The notes under the pieces are model-generated. The model was given only the letters and a program-made list of their open reading frames with translations. It searched no databases and was not told the origin of the DNA. The translations under genes were made by a program, and so were the position numbers. A DNA stretch of 64,000 nt from Chloroflexota bacterium (GTDB lineage: Bacteria > Chloroflexota > Dehalococcoidia > JACVQG01 > JAHKAY01), in contig JAHKAY010000052.1 of NCBI GenBank assembly GCA_018825785.1, positions 1-64,000 of the forward strand, read 5' to 3'. Position 1 is the stretch's first letter. Every line of letters begins with the position of its first letter. Below are positions 44,012 through 52,803 of the stretch, one piece after another.

Positions 44012-44248
44012 TCAGGTCAGGTTCAATATCCGGGAGACACCCCTGACCAGGACGAGGAGGCCGCCTCCTATTAGACCCAAGTCCAGGGCCCTGCCTATCC
44101 AGAGAAAGAGCCTGCTCTGGAGAACGGAATGGACATGCCTGGCCTCACGACGGGCTATCTCCCTGTCTTCCGCAAGAGCGACCACGCCCAGCCCCACGGC
44201 AAAGAGGCCGGCGGCGATAAGACCTATTGACCTGAGCCAGGCCTCCAC
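44012..44248 (-). CDS. Small membrane protein with two predicted transmembrane segments
   Basis: A 78-residue protein with two hydrophobic segments (SIGLIAAGLFAVGLGVVAL and DLGLIGGGLLVLVRGVSRIL) separated by a charged loop (EDREIARREARHVHS). No family recognised. It converges with proB (8-bp gap). Confidence 0.6.
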   Translation of the reverse strand: MEAWLRSIGLIAAGLFAVGLGVVALAEDREIARREARHVHSVLQSRLFLWIGRALDLGLIGGGLLVLVRGVSRILNLT

Positions 44249-44293
44249 TTTGCTCTCCTCGCTAGCTTATCCCGCCCCCGGGGCAAAGTCAAT

Positions 44294-44950
44294 TCAGGCA
44301 CGGCGGCCCGGGGATAGGAAGGCGGCGATGACCCCCACCAGGAAGATGCCGTCAAAGACCCCGGCCCCGCCGATGGATAGAAAGGTGCCCCCGCTCTGGG
44401 CCACCTCTCTCAGGTTTAGCAGGTCGGCCCCTATCAGGGTCCCCAGGGTCCCTGAAACATAGGCCACCGGGGCTGCCTCCTTTCGCCCCAGCACCAGGGC
44501 TGCCCCTGCTGAGACGAGAGGCGGGATGAAAGGGTTCAGGAATATCCCCTCACCCGGGACCACCCTGGCAAGCCAGTTGGTCACCAGGGCGACTATCACC
44601 ACGCCCAGGCCCATCCGGAGAAGGGGGGCTTTGGGCAGAAGATAGAGGCTCAGAAGCAGGGGGATAAGGGCCCCACCCACATTTATGGCAACTATGGTGG
44701 TAATCACCCGGGGGGGTTCAAGGAAAAAGACGTGCCCGAGCCGAAATACGTTCCCTGGTTCCATGGCCTGGGTCTGCCATACCGGGATATTGATGAGGCC
44801 ACCGACCAGGATGGACAGGAAAAGGAAAAAGACCAGGGGCCGGGGAATGCCCAGCTTCACGAAAGAGATGGACACCATCCTGTAGAAGAGGAGGAACAGC
44901 AATACAGGAAGGAACAGGGCGAGCAGAAGCAACAGGATAAGGAATGGCAT
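44294..44950 (-). CDS. DUF1614-family membrane protein
   Basis: A 218-residue protein with about six hydrophobic segments. The DUF1614 pattern (GGLINIPVW, VAINVGGALIPLLLSLYLL, LGTLIGADLLNL, SIGGAGVFDGIFLVGVIAA) is visible. Its role is unknown. It follows the polyferredoxin gene by 7 bp and is likely co-transcribed. Confidence 0.82.
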   Translation of the reverse strand: MPFLILLLLLALFLPVLLFLLFYRMVSISFVKLGIPRPLVFFLFLSILVGGLINIPVWQTQAMEPGNVFRLGHVFFLEPPRVITTIVAINVGGALIPLLLSLYLLPKAPLLRMGLGVVIVALVTNWLARVVPGEGIFLNPFIPPLVSAGAALVLGRKEAAPVAYVSGTLGTLIGADLLNLREVAQSGGTFLSIGGAGVFDGIFLVGVIAAFLSPGRRA

Positions 44951-44957
44951 GGTCTAG

Positions 44958-45956
44958 CTAGGTAATGACAGCGGGAGCCTTCTCTTCTTCCTGACGCTTC
45001 ACGGAAGGCTTTGCTTTGAGGGGTTGGGGGAATTCGTGTCGGAAACCCAGATAGTCCCGGATATCGCTGAAACGCAATGCCCCCTTTGGACACACCTGGA
45101 TGCATCGCCCGCACCCCACGCAGTCGGCGACTTTTATCTCGCCATGCTTTTTGATGAGCTTGCGGATAGGGACCCCCATGTCGCACTCTTTTTCGCATAG
45201 ATTGCAGTAGATGCATCTCTCCCGGTCGGCCTCAATCTTGAAGAAGCCCAACAGGTTGCCGATGGTCCCATAGGTGACACCGTAGGGGCACATATACCGG
45301 CAGTAGTTCCGGTTGCCGGTCCAGGGGACAATCAGGAAGGAGAGGAAGTAGAGGCCGTTGGTGATTGTCAAGAAATAGAAAATGTACCTTGCGGTAGTGT
45401 TAGCAGGCAGAAAGGCCAGGGTGCCAGGAGCAAGGCGAACGGCTATGACCAGGAGCAGATAGACTATCAGGCTGGCCAGCCAAAACCACTTCACCCACCT
45501 CAGTTTCCACATGAAATCGCCCTTCAAGGTCTTCCCCCTGTAGGCATCCCCCACTGTATCCCGTATCCCCACGCAGGGGCAGTACCAGCTACAGTCGGCC
45601 CTCCGTCCAAAAGAGAAGACCAGCAGCAGAAAGGCGAAGAAGAAGGCAGAGCCGATGAGGTGGTTGTAGAAGAAGTTGGAGCCGAGGAAGTATGGGATTA
45701 CCAGATAGCCGGCAGTGGTAAGGGAGACCATTATGGCAATTCGGTTCCGGGTGTATCTATTCTTCCCCCTGGCCACCACCCAGATGCCGAAGGCGACAAT
45801 GGCAATCCTGTCGGAGTAAGTGCTCAACCAGAATGAGTCCACCCAGTGCAGGTAGTTAACGTTGAAGTAACCGAAACCGGCATAAAGAAAGGCGAGGAAG
45901 CTGATTACCTCAATCGCCCTGACGGGCCACTTCCTGGGCGGGCCCTTGCTCACCAT
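44958..45956 (-). CDS. Membrane-bound 4Fe-4S polyferredoxin (NapH/CcoG-like)
   Basis: A 332-residue protein with about five transmembrane segments and cysteine groups CSWYCPC, CRYMCP, CIYCNLCEKECDMGV and CVGCGRCIQVCPKGAL. The last two are 4Fe-4S ferredoxin motifs on the cytoplasmic side. Similar proteins move electrons between the quinone pool and soluble ferredoxins or assemble metal enzymes. The electron donor and acceptor here are not shown by context. Confidence 0.85.
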   Translation of the reverse strand: MVSKGPPRKWPVRAIEVISFLAFLYAGFGYFNVNYLHWVDSFWLSTYSDRIAIVAFGIWVVARGKNRYTRNRIAIMVSLTTAGYLVIPYFLGSNFFYNHLIGSAFFFAFLLLVFSFGRRADCSWYCPCVGIRDTVGDAYRGKTLKGDFMWKLRWVKWFWLASLIVYLLLVIAVRLAPGTLAFLPANTTARYIFYFLTITNGLYFLSFLIVPWTGNRNYCRYMCPYGVTYGTIGNLLGFFKIEADRERCIYCNLCEKECDMGVPIRKLIKKHGEIKVADCVGCGRCIQVCPKGALRFSDIRDYLGFRHEFPQPLKAKPSVKRQEEEKAPAVIT

Positions 45957-46645
45957 GCGATATACCTCAATATAGTGTACATCATCCTGGCTGCAGCTTT
46001 CAAGCTTGCCCGGAGGGAGCCGCTCACCTTGGAGCGGCCTATCCGCCGGCGGTAGCTGACCGGCACCTCTACTACCCGCTGTTTTCGTCTGGCGGCCTTT
46101 ATCATCATCTCCAGGGTCCAGCCGTAGGTGCCTTCCCTCATGTTCAGGGAGAAGAGGCGGTCGGCCCGGATGGCCCTGAAGGGGCCGATGTCTGTGACCC
46201 TGAGGCCGTACAGGAGCCGCAGGGCCATGGAGAAGAGGACGTTGGCTACGAAGGCCTGGGGAGGCAAGGCCCCCTTTTCCCTCCGGCCCCGGATGCGGGA
46301 GCCGATGACCAGGTCGGCCTTCCCCTGGGCGATAGGCCCTATCAACAGCCCCATCTCCTCCGGGAAGTCACTGTAGTCCCCGTCCAGGAAGACGACCACA
46401 TCGGCGTCCCCCGCTTCCTTCATGCCCCTCAGGCAGGCATAGCCATAGCCTTTCCTCTCCTCCCGGACCACACGGGCCCCTGCTTCTCGGGCCTTTTCCG
46501 CTGTCCTGTCGGTGGAGCCGTTGTCCACCACGATGACATGGCTGGCGAGGGGGGGTATCGCCCTCACCACCCGGCCAATGGCTTCTTCTTCATTGAGGGC
46601 GGGGATGATGACTGCCACCTTGAGGCCAATATCCCCCATCATCAC
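45950..46645 (-). CDS. Family 2 glycosyltransferase (dolichol-phosphate-mannose-synthase-like)
   Basis: A 231-residue GT-A enzyme: VIIPALNEEEAIGRVVRAI, DNGSTDRT, DVVVFLDGDYSDFP (acidic metal motif) and VIGSRIRG. It probably transfers a sugar to a polyprenyl-phosphate carrier, which could feed the polytopic mannosyltransferase-like protein at 48282. It overlaps the next upstream gene by 4 bases and the polyferredoxin by 7. Confidence 0.88.
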   Translation of the reverse strand: MMMGDIGLKVAVIIPALNEEEAIGRVVRAIPPLASHVIVVDNGSTDRTAEKAREAGARVVREERKGYGYACLRGMKEAGDADVVVFLDGDYSDFPEEMGLLIGPIAQGKADLVIGSRIRGRREKGALPPQAFVANVLFSMALRLLYGLRVTDIGPFRAIRADRLFSLNMREGTYGWTLEMMIKAARRKQRVVEVPVSYRRRIGRSKVSGSLRASLKAAARMMYTILRYIAW

Positions 46646-47319
46646 AGCAGTCCAAGCTGGCGGAGGCAGTCCACAGTGTGGTGAGGTAGTTGGGGGCTCC
46701 CGCTGGCCATGAGCAGTCTCAGATGGGAAACGAGGAAGCGGAGGTCATCAACCGTGTCCACATCATACCAGGGCTCAAGGCACTCCGCCTCAAGGTCCAG
46801 CCGGTCCAGCCGGTCAACAGTCTGTCCCAGGACCTGGGGGGTGCCCCAGGCGACCCCCTCAAAGAGCTCCGGCTGGGGGGCCTGGAGGCCGATAAGGTAG
46901 TAACCCCCATCCAGGCTGGGGCCCAGGACCACAGGCCTTTTCTCCAGGGCCGAAAAGGCAGCCCTCAGCCGGCCCAGAGGCAGAGTGGGCAGGTCTCCCC
47001 CAATCACAACAGCCAGTCTGTGCCCTCGGGCAAACAACTCCTGGAAGGCCTGGCTCATTCGTTCACCCAGGTCGCCACCGCTCTGGGGGATGAGTTCAAG
47101 AGGCTCTTTGACCATATCTCGCAGGGCCTGTCGTGCTTCCTCTGGCGTATAGAATATGATTGTCTCCCAGCTCCGCGCCCTCATGGCCAGCGCTACCGTG
47201 TCCAGCAAGAAGCAGCGATACAGGGCCGCTGCCCCCTCCGGGGTGAGGGCAGGGGCCAGCCGGGTCTTGACCTGCCCCGGTATGGGCGCTCTGGCAAAAA
47301 CGGCCAGAGCCCTTTTCAA
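46642..47319 (-). CDS. DUF2064/TIGR04282-type glycosyltransferase
   Basis: A 225-residue protein with the nucleotide-sugar transferase pattern of this family: ALAVFARAPIPGQVKTRLAP, LAVVIGGDLPTLPLG, RPVVLGPSLDGGYYLIGL. The acceptor is unknown. It often accompanies a GT2 gene and a radical SAM enzyme, as here, suggesting a peptide- or lipid-linked glycan. Confidence 0.82.
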   Translation of the reverse strand: MKRALAVFARAPIPGQVKTRLAPALTPEGAAALYRCFLLDTVALAMRARSWETIIFYTPEEARQALRDMVKEPLELIPQSGGDLGERMSQAFQELFARGHRLAVVIGGDLPTLPLGRLRAAFSALEKRPVVLGPSLDGGYYLIGLQAPQPELFEGVAWGTPQVLGQTVDRLDRLDLEAECLEPWYDVDTVDDLRFLVSHLRLLMASGSPQLPHHTVDCLRQLGLL

Positions 47320-47331
47320 GAGCGCAGCTCC

Positions 47332-48351
47332 CTATTGGCCCAGGCTGGCGGGTGGCCCACCCTGCGCTTCATATCCCACCTCTCGCAGAAGCTGGCCGCA
47401 TTGGGCGGCTGTCAATCCTCGTCCTTTGGTGGTCTCCTCCTTCAAATCTCTAGGGTTGGAGCCGCTCTCACCCCAGACGAGGTTGGCCCCTGCCAGGAGG
47501 CTGGGCAAGTTCGGTTCGTGGGTACAGTGGGCCCTTACCGAATCGCCCATCACCAGGCGGACAACGGCCACAATCTTGGCCAGCTCAAGCTCCGATATCG
47601 TGCCCCGACTGGCCAACGCAGTACCGGCAACGGGGATGCGGCGCATAGCCCCACTGAACCAGACCCCGTATTCTTTGCCAATGAAAGTCTTCTCCACTAT
47701 CTCCTCGACTGTATGCTCCGGGCCGATGGGTTCCACGCAGTAAGCCAACCGCAAACCGGCCTGGAGGATGGCCCGCATGGTGGCCAGTCTCCTCTCCGGC
47801 GGGATACCGGTGTCTCTGCCCTCACCCATCCTGACCACATGGTAAGCACCCTGGAAGCCGACTTTCAACAGCCGCCGGGCCTCGTTGAGGCCGAGGTCAT
47901 CTATGTTGGCTATCAGTGGGACCTCAGCCGGTATGCTGGCCCGGACGGCCTCGGCTACCTCCAGGAAGCGGTCAAAGTCGTAGTTGCCTGTGGTCATGAG
48001 GTAGATAACGTTGGCCCCTTCAGCCACAAATCGGTTGGCCCCGTCTACGACCTCCTCGGGGTTCATGTCAAGCCTCTCCCTGAAGAGGCCAGCCTTGGCC
48101 CCAAAAGAACAGAAGCCACAGCTATGAGGACAGGGGGCAACATTGACCCCTACCTGGGCGTGGATTTCTCCTCTGTTGCCCGAGCTCTCTCGGGTAAGCT
48201 GGTTGGCCGCTGCCATCAGGACATACATCTCGGGGGAGAGGGGACCTACCTCTTTGAGCAGCCAGGCCGCTTCCTGGCGGCTTAGGGCTTCACGAGCCAG
48301 GGCTTTTTCCAGTATGTATTCCAGTTTGGGTCTAATCTCCATTTTCGCCAC
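47332..48351 (-). CDS. Biotin-synthase-like radical SAM enzyme
   Basis: A 339-residue protein with CPHSCGFC (4Fe-4S and SAM binding) in APCPHSCGFCSFGA, then VVDGANRFVAEGANVIYLMT. A BATS-like second half contains VEPIGPEHTVEEIVEK. It is related to BioB/CofH/HydE-type enzymes but its substrate is not evident. Start at ATG 48351 or 48342; the first 70 bases overlap the upstream mannosyltransferase gene. Confidence 0.85.
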   Translation of the reverse strand: MAKMEIRPKLEYILEKALAREALSRQEAAWLLKEVGPLSPEMYVLMAAANQLTRESSGNRGEIHAQVGVNVAPCPHSCGFCSFGAKAGLFRERLDMNPEEVVDGANRFVAEGANVIYLMTTGNYDFDRFLEVAEAVRASIPAEVPLIANIDDLGLNEARRLLKVGFQGAYHVVRMGEGRDTGIPPERRLATMRAILQAGLRLAYCVEPIGPEHTVEEIVEKTFIGKEYGVWFSGAMRRIPVAGTALASRGTISELELAKIVAVVRLVMGDSVRAHCTHEPNLPSLLAGANLVWGESGSNPRDLKEETTKGRGLTAAQCGQLLREVGYEAQGGPPASLGQ

Positions 48352-49667
48352 CTCCTGACCAGGCCATAGAGCATGAGCAGATAGGGAGGCCCATATTCAA
48401 CCAACCTGACCCATCCCATCTCCTGCCATGTGCCTGCGGCTTCGTAACCGATGTATATGGAGCGGGCAAGGATTACCGTGCCGGTAAGAAGAATCCACCC
48501 CGCCGACCTGAAGAAGCACAGAAATGGAAGCACCCAGGTCAGATACCAGGGATGGACCGTGGGGCTGAGCAGAAGGAAGGCCCCCACAAGCCAGAAAGAA
48601 TACCTCAGAAGGAGCAGGTCTCTCCCCTCCTGCTGATGCGACCTGGAGTATAAGTAGAGCAGGTAAGCGAGGAAGCCGAGGAAGATGGCCCCCACCAGCG
48701 CCTTGGAGACCAGCAGGGCATCGGGTTTTTCCATCATTGTTCCCAGAACGCCGGAGACCAGGGGGAAGAGGCTTCCGTTGAAAAGTCCCCGGCCCATAAA
48801 ATAGGAAAAGCCCTGAAACAGGCCGGCCCCTGCCCCCAGAAAGGGGAGGTAGCAGGCGATAGTGACCCCGGCGAAGACCAGGGCCCCCTTTCTGCCCCAG
48901 CGCGGGAGGAAAAGGCCGGCGAAGAGGAGGGGATAGAATTTGGCGAGCACCCCCAGCCCCAGAGCTGCCGAGGACAGAGCGCTTTTCCTTTTGAGAAGGG
49001 CAAAGAAGGAAAGCAAGGTCAGCAAGATGGCCAGGGAGTCTATGTGGCCGCTGTTGGCAAACTCTATAGTTGCCAGCGGGGACCAGGCATATGCGATGGA
49101 GTACCTCTCATCAAGGCGCAGTTCTTTCAAGATAAGGATGAGGACCCCGATGGAGAGAAGATAGAAGAGGACGGAAAATAGCCTCAGGGTGAAGGGGCTG
49201 GGAGAGATGAGATAGCCTGCGGCGAAGACAAGCTGAGAGAGGGGGGGGTAGAAGGTGTGGACATTTCTATTTTGAACCTTCTCCCAGTTGGCATCTATGA
49301 GGGGCTGCAGCTGTTCGGCATCTGGGCTGTCGGCATAGGGGTTGAGGCCGTGGCTGAAGACCTTTCCGTCCCAATTATACCTGTAGATATCGTCTGACAG
49401 GGGATTTGGGGAGAAAAGAAGGGTGACCTGGAAGACCAGTGCAAAGAGCAGGACCAGGACCGATGTCTGTTTTAGAGAGGCTGGCTTGTCTGTTCTTGAT
49501 ATCCACCAGATAGTGAGAAGGTATATGGCGAAGGGCAGCCAGAAGAATATCTCCAGGAGGTATGAGCCCCGGTATATCCCACTGGTCAAAAGCAGTAAAA
49601 GCAACCCGGCCTCCAAGAGGAGGCCGAGCGCTATCAGGGCCTTGTTCTGGCGAGCAAGACCTGTCAC
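48282..49667 (-). CDS. Polytopic glycosyltransferase (GT-C/mannosyltransferase-like)
   Basis: A 461-residue membrane protein with about ten hydrophobic segments and an extracytoplasmic loop (DDIYRYNWDGKVFSHGLNPY) typical of polyprenol-phosphate-mannose users. Aspartates in that loop are candidate catalytic residues. It probably adds a sugar to a lipid or protein outside the membrane using the GT2 product at 45950. Its C-terminal end overlaps the radical SAM gene. Confidence 0.83.
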   Translation of the reverse strand: MTGLARQNKALIALGLLLEAGLLLLLLTSGIYRGSYLLEIFFWLPFAIYLLTIWWISRTDKPASLKQTSVLVLLFALVFQVTLLFSPNPLSDDIYRYNWDGKVFSHGLNPYADSPDAEQLQPLIDANWEKVQNRNVHTFYPPLSQLVFAAGYLISPSPFTLRLFSVLFYLLSIGVLILILKELRLDERYSIAYAWSPLATIEFANSGHIDSLAILLTLLSFFALLKRKSALSSAALGLGVLAKFYPLLFAGLFLPRWGRKGALVFAGVTIACYLPFLGAGAGLFQGFSYFMGRGLFNGSLFPLVSGVLGTMMEKPDALLVSKALVGAIFLGFLAYLLYLYSRSHQQEGRDLLLLRYSFWLVGAFLLLSPTVHPWYLTWVLPFLCFFRSAGWILLTGTVILARSIYIGYEAAGTWQEMGWVRLVEYGPPYLLMLYGLVRRWRKWRLDPNWNTYWKKPWLVKP

Positions 49668-49692
49668 GACCAGCCCTCGCCAGGGTTACCGA

Positions 49693-50340
49693 TTAAGAGA
49701 CCGGAGCAGTAAGGTCCACGAACCAGAAGATGACGACGACAGGGATGATATTTGCTTGCTTTGAGGTAAGGGTGCCAGGAGAACTCACAGTAACGGGCGC
49801 GGGGCGACTGACCCAGCTCTTTTTCGGTTCCCACCACCCTGATATTTGAGGCTTCGTCAGGTCAATTCTTGGGTTGGCAGACGGCGGGTCATAAGTCATA
49901 ACGAGCGTCGCCTCCGGGCTCACCGTCCCGTCCTTCACGGCACCGCCAATATCGTAGGCCAGGCCGACCACCACACCCTCCTTGGACTCCGGTGGCCTAT
50001 AGGGGGTGATGGTTATGGACTTGCCGGGCTGCTTTTGGGCATCCAGGACTGTCGCTCCCGCCGGTAGCGTCAGCTTCGCCCGGCCGTCAGAGGAAGCTAT
50101 TGCTACAGCCTCCGTAAGCTTCCCTGCGGCGTCCATCTTCCCCGATAGGTCCACCGTAACCGGCGCGGGGACTCCGGGAGTCGCGGTAGGCGTGGGTGTC
50201 GGTGTAAGCGTCGGTGTGGGTGTGGGTGTTGGGGTCGGGGTGGTGGCAGGCACAACGCAGGCCGCCAGCAGAAGAACCAGGGACAGCACGCTGAGGACGA
50301 ACCAGCTGTACCGTGGCGCCAGACCCTCGCTAAACAACAT
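49693..50340 (-). CDS. Putative lipoprotein with PT-rich linker
   Basis: The ATG at 50340 (MLFSEG), behind GAGGAG, gives ~215 residues; the frame is open to 50430 but that start lacks a signal. The signal peptide ends in the lipobox LAAC. A Pro/Thr repeat (PTPTPTPTPT) follows, then the domain shared with the neighbours at 50996 and 51761 (SGKMDAAGKLTEAV, DGRAKLTLPAGATVLDAQ) and a different C-terminal part ending in a hydrophobic stretch (IIPVVVIFWFVDL). It is the third paralogue of a local family; function unknown. Confidence 0.75.
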   Translation of the reverse strand: MLFSEGLAPRYSWFVLSVLSLVLLLAACVVPATTPTPTPTPTPTLTPTPTPTATPGVPAPVTVDLSGKMDAAGKLTEAVAIASSDGRAKLTLPAGATVLDAQKQPGKSITITPYRPPESKEGVVVGLAYDIGGAVKDGTVSPEATLVMTYDPPSANPRIDLTKPQISGWWEPKKSWVSRPAPVTVSSPGTLTSKQANIIPVVVIFWFVDLTAPVS

Positions 50341-50459
50341 CCTGTGTCTCCTCTCTCTGGTGGACCAGCCTCCGAAAAGGCACGGCAAAAATAGCAGAAA
50401 CTGGGCTACCCGGTCAAGCTTTCGGCCCATGTTAATTCAATCGGCCTTAGCCAGTCACA

Positions 50460-50933
50460 TCAAAACGTTTGTTGAGAAATCTGCAGAGCGCGCTTTGGCT
50501 GACCTGAGTTGAGCTTTCGGGTGTCCCTGTGTGTTGCCGTGGCCTCATACTGCTTTCGTTCTCGGCAGAATTCACATTTGGAGCAGGAGTCCTGGGCAGA
50601 TACGAGACAATAGATTCCCTCTTCTTTCCAGCATGGTTTTGCGCACGAGACGAGCTCAGAGCGGTGCATACAGGCGGGGCAATCATCCAGTTGCCAGCAA
50701 GGGTAAACCCGGAGAAAATATCGTATTGACGGTAGGTTTAGCTCTTGCCCTAGCAGCCCTTGAACGAATCGCAATCGTTTCAGATCGTTCTCAGAATAGA
50801 ATCGCTTGCCGCCTCTCCTCTGTGGTTGAACTAGACCGTGTCTTTCCCATACCCGAATTGTTTCCGGATGCACACTAAGCAGCTCTGCAACTATACCTAT
50901 CGGGTAGACTGGTCGGCTCTGCATGACCTTCAA
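50460..50933 (-). CDS. MerR-family transcriptional regulator with Cys-rich C-terminus
   Basis: A 157-residue protein with a MerR HTH (YPIGIVAELLSVHPETIRVW, RRGGKRFYSENDLKRLRFVQ). After a short helix there is a cysteine-rich segment (CWQLDDCPACMH, CAKPCWKEEG, CSKCEFC), which could bind a metal or an iron-sulfur cluster. The TTG at 50933 has an AGGAGA site; an ATG at 50924 is also in frame. It lies between paralogous surface genes but its target is unknown. Confidence 0.82.
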   Translation of the reverse strand: MKVMQSRPVYPIGIVAELLSVHPETIRVWERHGLVQPQRRGGKRFYSENDLKRLRFVQGLLGQELNLPSIRYFLRVYPCWQLDDCPACMHRSELVSCAKPCWKEEGIYCLVSAQDSCSKCEFCRERKQYEATATHRDTRKLNSGQPKRALQISQQTF

Positions 50934-50942
50934 ATCTCCTGC

Positions 50943-50974
50943 ATTATCTTAATGAGGTGACTTCAAATTGTCAA
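50943..50974 (-). promoter_or_regulatory. Promoter of the MerR gene
   Basis: On the minus strand a perfect TTGACA (50974-50969) is followed by TAAGAT (50951-50946, 17-bp spacer) or GATAAT (50948-50943, 20 bp). The longer spacer would fit a MerR-activated promoter, so autoregulation is possible. Confidence 0.5.
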
Positions 50975-50995
50975 TTGATGTCTGTATATAGCTAC

Positions 50996-51712
50996 CTAGG
51001 AGAGGGGGATGGTGTAGACCTCACAGTAGAGGACGTAAGCTCCCAGGTGGTCTATCTTTGCTGAGACAGAGGCTGACGTGCTGCCCGTTCCGTCCGTTGA
51101 CGCCCCGCCGAAACCAGAGGCTAGGCCGACCTGCACACCTTTCTCCCTGGCGAGGGCGGGCTTCATGGGCCCGTTCTCGCCGAGATAGGCCAGGTAGACC
51201 AGACTCGTGTCAATGTCCTGGTAGGCAAAAGGATAATTGGCCCGGGGGTCATAGCTGATGGTGAGGGGTGCCGGTGGGTCCACGGTTGCCCCCGCTGGGC
51301 CGAACTCATAGGCCTCCCCCACCCAGGCCGCATCTGTCCGCAGGGGCAGCCTTCGGACTGTCATGGAGATGTCTGCTACGGGCTGGCCCTGGGCATCTAG
51401 CACCTTAGTCCCCCTGGGCAGTTCAAGGACTGCGAGGCCGTCCCCAGAGATCACCTGGACACCCTCTGTAAGGGCACCCGTTGCATCCTGCCTGCCTGAT
51501 AATGACACACTGAGCCCTGGGCGCGGTGCGAGAGCCGACGTCTCAGTTGGGGCGGGCGTGGATGGCCCGGCTAATCTCGGCAAGGCCTGCGACAAGCCGT
51601 AGGCTAGCAACGCCACTGTTGCGACCACCAGCACCGCCATACGGGCCAGCAAGATGTATTCGCCCCTGCGGTCTAGGGACCGAATAAAGTGGCCGTGGCT
51701 GGACTTTCCCAT
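50996..51712 (-). CDS. Membrane-anchored surface protein, family paralogue
   Basis: A 238-residue protein with one N-terminal hydrophobic anchor (~residues 20-45), a PT-type linker and the domain shared with 49693 and 51761: GRQDATGALTEGVQVISGDG, PRGTKVLDAQGQPVADISM, WVGEAYEFGPAGATVDPPAP. Its ATG at 51712 lies in a GAGAAG context. No catalytic residues are evident. The domain may bind other surface proteins or polymer. Confidence 0.75.
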   Translation of the reverse strand: MGKSSHGHFIRSLDRRGEYILLARMAVLVVATVALLAYGLSQALPRLAGPSTPAPTETSALAPRPGLSVSLSGRQDATGALTEGVQVISGDGLAVLELPRGTKVLDAQGQPVADISMTVRRLPLRTDAAWVGEAYEFGPAGATVDPPAPLTISYDPRANYPFAYQDIDTSLVYLAYLGENGPMKPALAREKGVQVGLASGFGGASTDGTGSTSASVSAKIDHLGAYVLYCEVYTIPLS

Positions 51713-51760
51713 TCTTCTCTCTTCTGCCTGGGGGCACCTAGCCCCCGGGGTAAGGTGACC

Positions 51761-52465
51761 TTATGAACCACAGTAGAGGACGAAGGTCACAAGACGGCTT
51801 ATTCTTGCTGCAGCGGAGGCAGCCTGGCGGCTCACGGTGGCCAGGGCGGGCCTGATGGGCCCGTTGTCGCCCAGGTAAGACAGGTAGACCTGTCTGGTAT
51901 CTACTATGCTCGCCCCGAAGCTATCCGTAACCTGGAAGGGATAATAAGCCCGGGGGTCGTAACGGATGGCAAGGGGGGCCGGTGGTTCCACGGTTGCCCC
52001 CGCTGGGCCGAACTCATAGGCCAGCCCCACCCAGGCCCCATCTGTCCGCAGGGGCAACCTTCTGGCGGCCACGGTGATGGAAGACAGGGGCTGGCGTTGA
52101 GCATCCATCACCTTTGTCCCTCTGACCAGGCTGAGAACAGCCAGGCCATCCGGGGAGATGACCTGGACATCTTCGCTAAGACTCCCCTCTTTACCCAGCG
52201 GGAGAGGGTAGACTCTGGGAGCGGGCGTCGGCGTGGGAGTGGGGATGTCTAGCAGTGGCAGTGGGAAGGTAGCAGGCGTCTCGGCTGGAGCGGCCACTGG
52301 AGCGGACGTGGTGGCTGGCGTTGCACCTTCCGGCAAGACCCGCGGCAGGGCAAATGTCAGCAACATGCCTATTATTACAACCAGCACCGACATGGACGCC
52401 AGGGATACATATTTGCTCCCGCGAGGGGGGCGGTCCTCAAAGCTGTCCTGCTCAAGCTTTCCCAT
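51761..52465 (-). CDS. Membrane-anchored surface protein, family paralogue
   Basis: The ATG at 52465 (MGKLEQDSF) starts a ~234-residue protein; longer frames to 52624 read through the promoter and are unlikely. It has an anchor helix, a PT linker and the same domain as its neighbours (EDVQVISPDGLAVLSLVRGT, WVGLAYEFGPAGATVEPPAP). The predicted transcription start lies only ~4 bases before the ATG, so the mRNA may be leaderless. Confidence 0.77.
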   Translation of the reverse strand: MGKLEQDSFEDRPPRGSKYVSLASMSVLVVIIGMLLTFALPRVLPEGATPATTSAPVAAPAETPATFPLPLLDIPTPTPTPAPRVYPLPLGKEGSLSEDVQVISPDGLAVLSLVRGTKVMDAQRQPLSSITVAARRLPLRTDGAWVGLAYEFGPAGATVEPPAPLAIRYDPRAYYPFQVTDSFGASIVDTRQVYLSYLGDNGPIRPALATVSRQAASAAARISRLVTFVLYCGS

Positions 52466-52475
52466 TTCTAGACAA

Positions 52476-52504
52476 ATTATAGCCATTCTAGGAAACTTGT
52501 TCAA
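52476..52504 (-). promoter_or_regulatory. Strong promoter of the surface protein gene, leaderless geometry
   Basis: TTGAAC (52504-52499) and TATAAT (52481-52476) are 17 bp apart on the minus strand. The -10 lies 10 bp before the ATG at 52465, so transcription would begin about 4 bases before the start codon, without room for a ribosome site. Confidence 0.7.
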
Positions 52505-52803
52505 CTTGACAACTTGAAGTAGGGGTGGAACAATGGAGGCTGGTTGTTCGCGCTGGAGAGGCGGAGATGGCCACTTTTTCCTTCTGCCCAGGCCCTCCTC
52601 CGGGGCTATTGAGGAGGCTGGCACTTTTAGCAGGCTGAACCAGCAGGTGTTGGAGCGGGTCCGCCAGAAGTGCCATCACCTGCGGGGGGTGGGGAACTAA
52701 CTGGTCGCCCAGCGCTTGGCCGTGTCCTGCCCCTTTGGCCGCGCCGCTGTCTCGACATGGCAGGCCGTCAAGACGCAGTCACATATTTCATAAGGAGGGT
52801 GCG

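Noticed and set aside
46690-48285. 531-residue plus-strand frame across the glycosyltransferase and radical SAM genes
   Set aside because: It runs antisense to two genes with clear motifs; no signal, domain or ribosome site.
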